DNA of 64,000 bases, taken from assembly GCF_928392795.1 (NCBI RefSeq), contig NZ_CAKMTJ010000001.1, positions 248,001 through 312,000 on the forward strand. The letters run 5' to 3'. Source of the stretch: Rothia nasimurium (lineage in GTDB: Bacteria; Actinomycetota; Actinomycetes; Actinomycetales; Micrococcaceae). Both the position numbers and the translations under genes were made by a program. Below are positions 35,656 to 44,000 of the stretch, piece after piece; position 1 is the stretch's first letter, and each line of letters starts with the position of its first letter. The notes under the pieces were generated by a model. It worked only from the letters and a program-made list of their open reading frames with translations. It searched no databases and was not told the DNA's origin.

Positions 35656-36615
35656 ATGCGAAAGATTTTCCCCACCGTCTCACTGCTTGCCATATCGGCG
35701 CTGGCCCTCTCTGCTTGCGGGTCAAGCGGGACGAGCGCGTCCTCGTCCTCAAACGACGGAACCCTGCAGGTCGTCACCACCACCGACGTCTATGCCGATG
35801 TGGTGGCGGCAGTCGGCGGCGATAAAGTAGAGGTCACCCCGCTCATCGCCTCAACCGCTGTGGACCCCCACTCCTACGAAGCCACCAGCCAGGACCGCCT
35901 GACCGTGAAAGACGCTGACCTGGTTGTCGTCAACGGCGGCGGCTACGATACCTTCCTCACCGAAATGGCCGGCACCGATAACCCCGACCAGATTGTGGTG
36001 AACGCGGTAGAACTCTCGGGCCTCTTTAGCGCCGACGACCTGGCCCACATGGCAGAAGAGCACAGCACCACCGGTGAAGACCACTCTGACCACGTGCACT
36101 CCTACAACGAGCACGTCTGGTACGACCTGGACACCATGAAGAAGGTAGCTAATCAGGTGGCAGCCGACCTGGCTGAGCTCGACCCCGCCAACGCGGACGC
36201 CTACACCAGCGCCGCTGCAACCTTCTCCACCGACGCTGACCAGCTACTTGACCGTCTCAAGGCTATCGACACCGAAGAACGTACCTACCTGGCAACCGAG
36301 CCGGTCTCGGGCTACATGCTGGAGGACGCCGGTTTCACCGACTCCACCCCGGCAGATTTGACCGCAGCGGTCGATAGCGAAAGCGATATCGCCCCCCTGA
36401 CCCTGCAGGAAGCCAAAGACGCCCTCACCGGCGGCAGTATCGACCTGCTGGCCTTCAACGAGCAGACCCAGACCGCCCAGACCACCGAAATCTATACCTT
36501 CGCCCAGGAAGCCGGAGTTGCCAGTGTCTCCTTCACCGAGACCCTGCCCGAGAATACCGGCTACGTGGACTGGATGACCCAGAACATCGACAACCTAGAA
36601 AAGGCAGTAGCATAA
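35656..36615 (+). CDS. znuA: Zinc ABC transporter substrate-binding lipoprotein
   Basis: 319 residues; AAAGGA precedes the ATG. The lipobox LSAC (Cys21) anchors the mature protein outside the membrane. The cluster A-I metal-binding fold is clear: VTTTDVYADVVAAVGGDKVEVTPLIASTAVDPHSYEATSQD supplies the first His ligand. A His/Asp-rich loop (EEHSTTGEDHSDHVHSYNEHVWYD) is typical of zinc, not manganese, binders and holds the second. Downstream EPVSGYMLEDAGF and LAFNEQTQTAQTTEI (in place of EP-x-F) supply the rest. First gene of znuA-znuC-znuB, under the Zur-like box. Confidence 0.9.
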   Translation: MRKIFPTVSLLAISALALSACGSSGTSASSSSNDGTLQVVTTTDVYADVVAAVGGDKVEVTPLIASTAVDPHSYEATSQDRLTVKDADLVVVNGGGYDTFLTEMAGTDNPDQIVVNAVELSGLFSADDLAHMAEEHSTTGEDHSDHVHSYNEHVWYDLDTMKKVANQVAADLAELDPANADAYTSAAATFSTDADQLLDRLKAIDTEERTYLATEPVSGYMLEDAGFTDSTPADLTAAVDSESDIAPLTLQEAKDALTGGSIDLLAFNEQTQTAQTTEIYTFAQEAGVASVSFTETLPENTGYVDWMTQNIDNLEKAVA

Positions 36616-36620
36616 AGCCT

Positions 36621-37478
36621 ATGGCTCACTCTTCTACCCAGCTCGCCCCCGCCCTTACGGTGACCGGGGGCGGGCTTTCCTTTGGCCACCGTACCCTGTG
36701 GCAGGACCTCAACCTCACCGTGGAACAGGGCGAATATTTTGCCGTCCTGGGGCCCAACGGCTCGGGCAAATCGACCTTTATCAAGGTCATTTTGGGTCTG
36801 ACCCAGCTGAGCGCCGGCAAAATTTCGGTTCTGGGTGCCCCTGCCCGCCTGGGGAACCCCGGCGTCGGCTACATTCCCCAGCAGAAGGCAATTGGTACCG
36901 AGATGCCCCTGCGGGCCCGCGATTTTGTGGGGCTGGGAGTGGACGGCCACCGCTGGGGCTTCCGTATGAAGAACCGGGCCTACCGGGAGAAGGTTGACTC
37001 CCTGCTCGATGCGGTCGGTGCCAGCGACTACGCCAACGTGCCGGTGGGGCTTCTATCGGGCGGCGAGCAGCAGCGCCTGCGTATCGCCCAGGCCCTTGCC
37101 AATGACCCCAAGATTATCCTGGCAGATGAGGCCCTGCTTTCTTTGGACCTCAACCACCAGTACGCCGTCTCAGACCTGATTCACCGCTATAACCGGGATC
37201 ACGGGGCTACAGTCGTTTTCGTGACCCACGAGATCAACCCCATTATCGACCATGTAGACCGCCTGCTCTACCTCGCGGGAGGACGCTTCACCGTGGGGTC
37301 GGTGGAGCAGGTCATGCGGAGCGAGGTGCTCACCGACCTCTACCAGACCCCGGTATCGGTGATACAGACCAACGGCCGCTACGTGGTGGTGGGCGGCGAG
37401 CACGGGGAGCACCACTGCGCCCTGGAAACCGACCACCCCCAGCTACTTGCACCCGTGAAAGGGGTAGATAACCGATGA
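36621..37478 (+). CDS. znuC: Zinc ABC transporter ATP-binding protein
   Basis: 285 residues. Powers zinc import from the cytosolic face. Walker A LGPNGSGKST, Q-loop IPQQKAIG, signature LLSGGEQQRLRIAQAL, Walker B IILADEALLSLD and the H-loop FVTHEINPI are all present. The signature Walker B has EALLSLD where EPT/EALxxLD is usual, within normal range. It starts five bases after the znuA stop and overlaps znuB by ATGA. No strong ribosome site, so translation is probably coupled to znuA. Confidence 0.93.
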   Translation: MAHSSTQLAPALTVTGGGLSFGHRTLWQDLNLTVEQGEYFAVLGPNGSGKSTFIKVILGLTQLSAGKISVLGAPARLGNPGVGYIPQQKAIGTEMPLRARDFVGLGVDGHRWGFRMKNRAYREKVDSLLDAVGASDYANVPVGLLSGGEQQRLRIAQALANDPKIILADEALLSLDLNHQYAVSDLIHRYNRDHGATVVFVTHEINPIIDHVDRLLYLAGGRFTVGSVEQVMRSEVLTDLYQTPVSVIQTNGRYVVVGGEHGEHHCALETDHPQLLAPVKGVDNR

Positions 37479-38389
37479 CTTTTGCGGACTTTATGGGCAA
37501 GGTCTTTGTCTTTGACCGCTACGGTGAGCTGGTGGCCCTGCTGAGCCAGTCCATTATCGCCGGGGCTATCTTGGGTGTTATCGGTGGCTTTGTAGGGCTC
37601 TTTGTGATGCTCCGCCGTCACGCTTTTGCGGTGCACGCCATCGCCGAGATGTCTTTTGCCGGAGCTGCCCTCTTCCTGCTCCTGGGCTATAACGTGGTCA
37701 CCGGTTCCCTGGTCGGCTCCATTATCTCTGCCCTGCTGATTGCCCTGATGGGCGCCCGGGCCCACGAAAACGATTCAATCATCGGTGCCCTGATGCCCTT
37801 TGGTCTGGGGTTGGGAATCCTCTTCCTCTCCCTCTACTCGGGCAGGGCAGCGAACAAGTTCTCGCTACTGACCGGTCAGATTGTTTCTGTTGACTCTGCC
37901 CAGCTGACCTCTATGATCATCGGTGGGGTAGTGATTATTGCGGCCCTGGCCATCATGTGGCGGCCGCTCATGTTCGCCTCGCTTGACCCGGTGGTCGCCT
38001 CAGCCAAGGGAGTGCCGCTGAAGGCTCTTTCCATTGCTTTCATGATTGTGCTGGGTATTGCCACAGCTCTGTCGGTGCAGGTGGTGGGCTCCCTGCTGGT
38101 TCTGGCCCTGCTGATTACCCCGGCAGCGGCAGCCCTGCAAATCACAGCCTCACCCCTGCGCGCCCTGATTCTTTCAGTGCTCTTTGCAGAAACAGCCATG
38201 GTGGGCGGTATTCTCCTGGCCCTGGCAGGCTCCCTGCCTATCAGCCCCTACGTGACCACCCTGTCCTTCCTCATCTTCGTGGTCTGCCGCCTGGTGCGAG
38301 CCGTCCGCCAACGCTATTCAGCCTCGGGGCGCGTCCGCTCATCTGAAGCCGCAGTAGCACCTAGCCCTGCTGATGGGCAGAGCAGTTAG
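37475..38389 (+). CDS. znuB: Zinc ABC transporter permease
   Basis: 304 residues with about eight membrane segments (for example SIIAGAILGVIGGFVGLFVMLRRHAF; LLVLALLITPAAAALQIT). ABC-3 family motifs HAIAEMSFAGAALFLLLGYN and AKGVPLKALSIAFMIVLGIATALSVQVVGSLLVLAL. Forms the zinc channel with ZnuA and ZnuC. Its 3' end runs 29 bases into the convergent zur gene, so the last residues (SPADGQSS) are coded on top of the zur stop; read-through antisense RNA could tune zur. Confidence 0.92.
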   Translation: MTFADFMGKVFVFDRYGELVALLSQSIIAGAILGVIGGFVGLFVMLRRHAFAVHAIAEMSFAGAALFLLLGYNVVTGSLVGSIISALLIALMGARAHENDSIIGALMPFGLGLGILFLSLYSGRAANKFSLLTGQIVSVDSAQLTSMIIGGVVIIAALAIMWRPLMFASLDPVVASAKGVPLKALSIAFMIVLGIATALSVQVVGSLLVLALLITPAAAALQITASPLRALILSVLFAETAMVGGILLALAGSLPISPYVTTLSFLIFVVCRLVRAVRQRYSASGRVRSSEAAVAPSPADGQSS

Positions 38390-38795
38390 CGCAGACCCCG
38401 GTAATCTCAATGACGTGCTTGACCTCGGTGTAGCCGTTCTTTGCCGCAATCGCCAGGGCTAGCTCTTCAAGCTCGGGAATCTCAAATTCCCGGGCAGCCC
38501 CACAGATACGGCAGAGCAGGTGATGGTGGTGGTGCTCAGAGTCGCAGCGGCGGTAGATAGCTTCGCCGTCCTCGGTCTTGAGGGCCTCTACCTCACCGGT
38601 GCCCACCATGGACTGCAAGAGACGGTAGGTGGTTGCCAGCGACACCTTATCACCGCGCGAGAGCATGAGCTGGTGCAGGTCTTGAGCAGAAATAAAGTCT
38701 TCGAGGGTTTCGAGGGTTGCGGTGACTGCCCGGCGCTGTTTAGTGTTGCGAATTTCGGTGGGCTTGCTGGCTGACGACGCTGAGTTGGTGTTCAC
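38361..38795 (-). CDS. zur: Fur-family regulator, probably Zur
   Basis: 144 residues. Winged-helix DNA-binding half (TKQRRAVTATLETLEDFISAQDLHQLMLSRGDKVSLATTYRLLQSM) followed by a metal half. The latter has the His run H88-H92, C95-x2-C98 and C135-x2-C138 for the structural zinc. Fur paralogs share this design; position next to znuACB and the Zur-like box favour Zur, a zinc-dependent repressor. It overlaps the 3' end of znuB on the other strand by 29 bases. Confidence 0.85.
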   Translation of the reverse strand: MNTNSASSASKPTEIRNTKQRRAVTATLETLEDFISAQDLHQLMLSRGDKVSLATTYRLLQSMVGTGEVEALKTEDGEAIYRRCDSEHHHHHLLCRICGAAREFEIPELEELALAIAAKNGYTEVKHVIEITGVCANCSAHQQG

Positions 38796-38980
38796 GGGTC
38801 ATTCCCTCGTCTAAAATCGGTCTCTCTCTGTGCCTACTGTACACCAGGTTTCCCTGGGCAGAAACGGCCCTCGCGCGGGGCGAAAAACAACGTTTTCAGG
38901 TAACAGCGTATGTGTTCAGCAGAAAGAAACCGTCAGCTCCAACTAGTCTGACTGTGGTGGGAGCTACTAGGGTGGTAGGT

Positions 38981-39631
38981 ATGAAACTTACGAAATACAC
39001 CCACTCCTGCGTCAGGCTCGAAAAGGACGGCGCCGTGCTGGTGCTCGACCCCGGAAACTTCTCCGAGGTCGAGCAGGCGCTGGACGGGGCCCACCATATT
39101 CTGGTCACCCACGTGCACCCCGATCACTTCGATGAGGGCAAGGTGGTTGCTTTTCTGCGAGAAAACCCGCAGGCCACCATTCACGCCCCCGCCGCTGTCA
39201 TTGATACCGTTCTTGCGGCCCTGCCCGAGGCTCTTGCAAAGTCAGTGGAAGCTGATGGGGAGCTGACTCTCTCGTCCTTCTCTATCAAAACCTTCGGTGG
39301 CAACCACGCTGTCATTCACCCCCTGCTACCGGTGATCGATAACGTGGGCTACCTGATTGACGATAATCTCTTCCACCCGGGGGATTCTTTTGTGGTGCCC
39401 CACGGCATTGAGGTGGGCACTCTGCTGGTGCCGATTCATGCTCCCTGGAACAAGATCCAGGAGGTTATTGACTTCATTATCGCTGTGCGCGCTCCGCGGG
39501 CCTTCCAGATTCATGATTCACTGCTTGCCGAAAACGGTCGAAACATGATTATTGGCCATGCAACCAACTTTGGTCAGAAGTACGGCACCACCTTTGAGTA
39601 CCTGGCCCCCGGCCAGTCTGTAGAGATTTAG
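38981..39631 (+). CDS. MBL-fold metallohydrolase (UlaG-like)
   Basis: 216 residues from the ATG at 38981 (AGGGTGG just upstream). The frame reaches 38912, but MKLTKYTHSCVRLEKDG is the usual start of the family. The metal motif H-x-H-x-D-H is THVHPDHFDEG, further ligands lie in GGNHAVIH and FHPGDSF, and the ending APRAFQIHDSLL carries the last His. Compact proteins of this type in actinobacteria have no known substrate; related enzymes hydrolyse lactones or phosphoesters. Likely co-transcribed with the HIT gene, ten bases downstream. Confidence 0.85.
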   Translation: MKLTKYTHSCVRLEKDGAVLVLDPGNFSEVEQALDGAHHILVTHVHPDHFDEGKVVAFLRENPQATIHAPAAVIDTVLAALPEALAKSVEADGELTLSSFSIKTFGGNHAVIHPLLPVIDNVGYLIDDNLFHPGDSFVVPHGIEVGTLLVPIHAPWNKIQEVIDFIIAVRAPRAFQIHDSLLAENGRNMIIGHATNFGQKYGTTFEYLAPGQSVEI

Positions 39632-39641
39632 GAGTAAGCCC

Positions 39642-40067
39642 ATGAGCACTGTTTTTACCAAGATTATTAACCGAGAACTGCCCGGCCGTTTTATCTGGGA
39701 GGACGAGCAGGCAGTTGCCTTCTTGACCATCGAGCCCTTCCAGTACGGCCACACTCTGGTGGTTCCCAAGGCTGAGATTGACCACTGGGTTGACCTACCC
39801 GAGGAGCTCTCTGCCCACCTCTTTGATGTGGCTCAGAAGGTATCGAAGGGTCTGATGAAGGCTTTTGACCCCACCCGCGTGGGCATGATTATTGCCGGTT
39901 TTGATGTGCCCCATACCCATATTCATGTGTGGCCCGCTGTTGACCAGAGCGAGTTCACCTTCGAGCAGGCTAACCGTAACCCCGATGCGGCTGCCATGGA
40001 TGAGGCTGCTGAAAAGCTGCGGGCAGCCCTGACCGAGCTGGGCTACGGCGACTCGGTAGCTTCCTAG
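39642..40067 (+). CDS. HIT-family nucleotide hydrolase
   Basis: 141 residues. Catalytic HIT motif PHTHIHVWP (H-x-H-x-H) near residue 88, and the N-terminal signature TKIINRELPGRFIWEDEQAVAFL with PFQYGHTLVVPK. HIT proteins of this size cleave AMP or GMP from small adducts; substrate unknown. GGAG lies before the ATG. Ends 20 bases before a perfect 25-bp hairpin. Confidence 0.9.
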   Translation: MSTVFTKIINRELPGRFIWEDEQAVAFLTIEPFQYGHTLVVPKAEIDHWVDLPEELSAHLFDVAQKVSKGLMKAFDPTRVGMIIAGFDVPHTHIHVWPAVDQSEFTFEQANRNPDAAAMDEAAEKLRAALTELGYGDSVAS

Positions 40068-40081
40068 CCCCCTCCGCCAGG

Positions 40082-40111
40082 TAGGTACCATCTAAATCAG
40101 AAAAACCCACC
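40082..40111 (+). repeat. 30-bp inverted repeat, left copy
   Basis: Begins TAGGTACCATCT and ends CCCACC. The exact reverse complement (30 of 30) is at 40999-41028. The two copies bracket a membrane protein and an XRE regulator. The copy also forms the left arm of a terminator hairpin. Confidence 0.9.
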
Positions 40112-40141
40112 AACTAGGTGGGTTTTTCTGATTTAGATGGT
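40087..40141 (+). terminator. Perfect 25-bp hairpin after the HIT gene
   Basis: 25-bp arms (ACCATCTAAATCAG... and complement) around AACTA. The 3' arm includes GGTGGGTTTTT, then TCTTTTCT follows; works as a terminator on either strand. Confidence 0.85.
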
Positions 40142-40209
40142 CTTTTCTGGTGTAGTGGCTGAGTGTCTGGGGCGTAGGGGCCGACGGCCTAAAAATAAGT
40201 AAAGTGTGT

Positions 40210-40239
40210 TTGACATAGCTTCGCGCCTGTATGTAAAGT
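40210..40239 (+). promoter_or_regulatory. Promoter of the membrane protein/XRE pair
   Basis: TTGACA (40210-40215), an 18-base spacer, then TAAAGT (40234-40239). It is the best sigma-70-type promoter seen in the window. Confidence 0.65.
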
Positions 40240-40254
40240 TTATTTCACATCAAC

Positions 40255-40272
40255 TGTAAAGTAACCTTTACA
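40255..40272 (+). promoter_or_regulatory. Operator-like palindrome TGTAAAG-N4-CTTTACA
   Basis: Perfect 7-bp arms just downstream of the promoter. An imperfect second site (TGTAAAG-N4-TTTCACA, 40232-40249) overlaps the -10 box; starts are 23 bases apart. The XRE protein two genes down is the likely ligand (autorepression). An AAGGAG ribosome site follows at 40274. Confidence 0.6.
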
Positions 40273-40284
40273 TAAGGAGATAGC

Positions 40285-40746
40285 ATGAGCATCGACAAGA
40301 CCCAAAGCACCTGGGGCCGTTCTCGCTTCGGTGGTAGCCAAGCAACCCTGATACTTGTCAGTATTCTGGGTGCAACTGCACTGGCCCAGCTACTGGCCTG
40401 GGGCATTATTGTCATTAGTTCTGAGCAGGTCACCTGGTGGTGGGTGCCGGTTGCCTCGTTAGCTTTTATTCCGGTGTTAGCCGCCACCTTCTGGGTAGTT
40501 TTGGTCGACCGAAACACCGTTAAAGGAACCACCCGCAACCCAGAATCCAGCATCGAAAACCACTGGTACGGAAAGGCAGCGGAAACTACCTTTCACCTCA
40601 TGATTGCAGTGATGGGGCTGGGTGCCGGGGCTTTCGCTATCTTCGACTGGCAGGTATCGCCGTCCCTTCTGCTGGCGTCCGTCACCGTGCTGGCCATGCT
40701 GGTCTTCCTTGTGAGCTACCAGGTCTACAAGCGTAAGGGTGCATAG
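40285..40746 (+). CDS. Small four-helix membrane protein
   Basis: 153 residues with four hydrophobic segments (LILVSILGATALAQLLAWGII; WVPVASLAFIPVLAATFWVV; FHLMIAVMGLGAGAFAIF; LLLASVTVLAMLVFLVSYQV). A polar N-terminus and basic C-terminal YKRKGA suggest both ends lie in the cytosol. No enzymatic motif. Such proteins are often paired with a 65-75-residue XRE regulator, as here, in Firmicutes and Actinobacteria; function is unknown. The pair is bounded by identical 30-bp inverted repeats and uses its own strong promoter and operator, unlike neighbouring genes. Confidence 0.75.
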   Translation: MSIDKTQSTWGRSRFGGSQATLILVSILGATALAQLLAWGIIVISSEQVTWWWVPVASLAFIPVLAATFWVVLVDRNTVKGTTRNPESSIENHWYGKAAETTFHLMIAVMGLGAGAFAIFDWQVSPSLLLASVTVLAMLVFLVSYQVYKRKGA

Positions 40747-40749
40747 CCC

Positions 40750-40956
40750 GTGCAGAACCAGCTCAAAGAACTACGCGCTGAGCGGGGCTACTCTCAGCAG
40801 CAGCTCGCCGACGTGCTCGGAGTGTCACGCCAGACCGTCATCTCAATTGAAAAAGGACGTTTCGACCCGTCCTTGCCCCTGGCCTTCCAGCTCGCTGAAG
40901 TCTTCGGGTGCCGGATCGAGGATATTTTCTTTCCCGATGCACCCGAGAACAACTAG
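40750..40956 (+). CDS. XRE-family transcriptional regulator
   Basis: 68 residues from a GTG four bases after the previous stop. Nearly the whole protein is one helix-turn-helix domain: LKELRAERGYSQQQLADVLGVSRQTVISIEKGRFDPSLPLAFQLAEVFGCRIEDIFF, the compact YozG/YgzD type. No ligand domain. Probably binds the palindromes at 40232-40272 and represses its own operon with the membrane protein gene, whose product may be its sensor or target. Confidence 0.9.
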   Translation: MQNQLKELRAERGYSQQQLADVLGVSRQTVISIEKGRFDPSLPLAFQLAEVFGCRIEDIFFPDAPENN

Positions 40957-40975
40957 AAGCGAGAAATGACCAGGA

Positions 40976-41016
40976 AAATCGGAAAAACCCACCAACGAGG
41001 TGGGTTTTTCTGATTT
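40976..41016. terminator. Second copy of the AAACCCACC hairpin
   Basis: AAATCGGAAAAACCCACC pairs with GGTGGGTTTTTCTGATTT (one mismatch) around AACGA. It ends the XRE gene on the plus strand and, with TTTTTCC on the other strand, hrpA on the minus strand. Confidence 0.85.
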
Positions 41017-41028
41017 AGATGGTACCTA
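40999..41028 (-). repeat. 30-bp inverted repeat, right copy
   Basis: Exact reverse complement of 40082-40111. Overlaps the right arm of the hairpin and extends past it into TACCTA, so the identity is more than the shared terminator stem. Confidence 0.9.
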
Positions 41029-41047
41029 GGGCAAGGGACGGGCGGGC

Positions 41048-44000
41048 CTAGGCGTTCTTGATAGCCTCCATGGCTTCGCGCAGGGCCTTAGCCACCCGCT
41101 TCTCACTGACCGTGTAGGCGGTGCCGAGTTCCTGGGCGAAGAAGCTGACGCGCAGTTCCTCAATCATCCAGCCCACCTGCTCCAGCTCGGGAGTCGGCAC
41201 CGTGCCCCCTGGCAGGGACTGCACGGCCTTATCGTAGGCGTCCTCAAGTTCCTGCACGGTCAGCATGAGCTGGTTATCCCGGTTGACGTTGGGCCCCAAC
41301 TTTTCAATGCGCTTGGAGATCGCCTTGAGGTAGCGGGGCAGATGGTGTAGCTGAACCGCACCGGTCTCGGTTACAAACCCCGGGTAGACCAGGTTCTCCA
41401 GCTGGCTCTTCATGTCGCTCATGGCGTGAATGACAGCAAGCGAGGTGGACTTCTTAATGAGCTTCTGAACCTTAGCTGTTTCCGACAGAATATCGGCAAC
41501 TAGCTTGGTCATCACGAAGACCGTGTCAATGAGATCAGCCCGCACGCTATTGAACAGGGCAGTGTACTCCGCCCTGGTAAAAGGCGGGGTAGCGGGTACC
41601 AGCTGGTCAATAGCAGCTACCGTGCAGTCACTAATGAGGGCTTCAATTGACCCGTGGGGGTTTTGCGTAAAGACCAGTTTTTCGCGGTTGTTCAGGTGCT
41701 CCGAGACGTAGCGCTCGGGCGAGGGAGTATTGAGTTTGAGCAGGCGAATCACGCCCCCGCGCTGGGCTCGGGTAGCTTCAGCCTCGGTGGGGAAGATCCG
41801 CACAGCAACGGACGCCCCCTCATCCACCAGGGCCGGGTAGCCTGCCACCGTCTGGGTAGCAATGACGCGCTCGACCTTGCGGGGGAGATCCTGCTCCGGC
41901 CAGTCGGTTAGGCCCGAGACTTCCCGCACGGCCTTGCTGCCGGGGCCCACCGGGGCGGACGCCTGGGCCCCCTTGGCCCAGGGCACGGCGCTACCAGCGG
42001 TGCTGGGAGCTGCAGGGGGCACCGACTTGCTACCGGCGTCCTGGCCCCCCTTCTTACCTGCAGCAAGAGCCGCCATCTTGCCCATGGTCTCGGGGCTTGC
42101 GCCCAGAGAAGCTGCCAGGGCGGAACGAATCTCAGCGTGCAGAATCCCCTGGAGTTCAACCAGGTCCTTACCCTCACCCAGAATCTTGTTCTGGTGGTTG
42201 CGCACCTGGAAGGTAAAGCGCAGGTGCTCGGGCACAGCCTCCCAATTAAACTCGACCGGGTCTACCACGTGCCCCCGCAGGCGGCGCAGCACCAGGGCCA
42301 GGGACTCAGTGAGCGAGTCGGTAGCGGGGGAGTAGTCGGCGTTGAGCTTCTCGACGGCCTGGCGGGCAACGTCCGGTGCCGGAACAAAATTCTTGCGAAT
42401 CTGCTTGGGCAGGGACTTAATCAGGGCCGTCACCAGCTCCTCCCGCAGACCCGGAATCAGCCACTCAAAAGGAGCCGGTTCAAGCTGCCCTAAGAAGAGC
42501 ACCGGAACCTGCACCGCGATGCCGTCCGTCTGCGTCTGAGACGAGCGCACCCCACCAATCTGCACGCTGGGGGCGTACTCGTAGCGCAGGTCAAGGGCCA
42601 GCTCCCCGCCGGAGGTGCGGGCAGTCCAGGTGCGGGGGAAGAGGGACTCGTCGTAATCGGCGGCCTCTTCGTCGATCAGGTTTTCGGGGGTGAAATCCAA
42701 CAGATGCTCATTGACCCGGCGCTCTTCCTTCCACCAGCGGTCAAAGTGGCGCTCAGAGACAACGTGCTCGGGTATGCGGGCGTTATAGAAGTCGAAGAGG
42801 ACAGCGTCATCGACCCGCAGGTCGCGGCGGCGCAGACGAGCCTCAAGCTCCTCAACCTCAGCCAGAGCCTTCTGATTGCGGGCAAAGAAGCGGTGGCGGG
42901 TCTGCCAATCGCCCTCTACCAGGGCAGACTGAATGAAAATCTCGCGGGCAGCTACCGGGTCAACCCGCCAGTACTGGATACGCCGGTCGGCAATGATAGG
43001 CAGCCCAAAGAGAGTGACCTTCTCATGAGCCAGCACCGAACCCTGGCGGGCAGACCAGTGAGGGTCAGAATAAGAGTGCTTGAGCAGGGGACCAGCCAAC
43101 TCTTCCACCCACTCGGGCTCAATCTGCGCGTTCACGCGCGCCCACAGGCGGGACGTCTCTACCAGCTCAGCAGATACCAGCCAGACCGGATTCTTCTTAA
43201 AGAGGGCAGAGCCCGGGAAAATCGCGAAGCGGGTTCCGCGCGCCCCCCGGTACTCGTGGCGGTTCTGCTCATCCTGCATGCCGATATGTGACAGCAGACC
43301 TGAGAGCAGTGACTTGTGCACCTCGGTCTCACTGGCAGCCGGGTCAATATCGCGCCCGCCCTCAACCGTAATACCGGCCGAGCGGCCAATCTCCCGCAGC
43401 TGGGCAAAGAGATCCTGCCACTCCCGAATCCGCAGGAAGTTCAGATACTCCCGGTGGCACATCTTACGGAACTGGCTCGACGACAGCTCTGCCTGCTTTT
43501 CGTTGATGTACTGCCACAGCAGCAGATAGGAGGTGAAGTCTGACTTCTCATCCTTATAGCGGGCGTGCAGGGAATCGGCCTCGCCCCGGTGCTCGGCGGG
43601 GCGTTCGCGGGGGTCCTGAATGGTCAGGGCAGCAGCCAACACCATAATTTCCTTGGCAACCCCGCGTTTAGAGCCCTCAACGATCATGCGGGCCAGGCGG
43701 GGGTCAACCGGCAGGGCTGCCATAGCCCGTCCGGCCGCAGTCAGCGGTGAGGACGGACGCCGCCCCCCTCTACCGCGTGCCCCGCGCGTATCGCGGGGGA
43801 GGGCGTCCGCACCCTCACGGCCGGGGGTAGCAAGAGCTCCTAGCTCGCGCAGCAGGTTAACGCCGTCGTTGATAGCGCGGGTTTCGGGCGGCTGAACGAA
43901 GGGGAACTTCTCAATATCGGCGGGGGACTTAACCACGCCGATTGCGGTCATCTGCAGAATGACCGCGGCCAGGTTGGTGCGGAGAATCTCGGGGTCGGTG

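Noticed and set aside
40082..41028. Insertion sequence with terminal inverted repeats
   Set aside because: No transposase is coded between the repeats and no target-site duplication is evident, so it is described as a repeat-bracketed cassette only.
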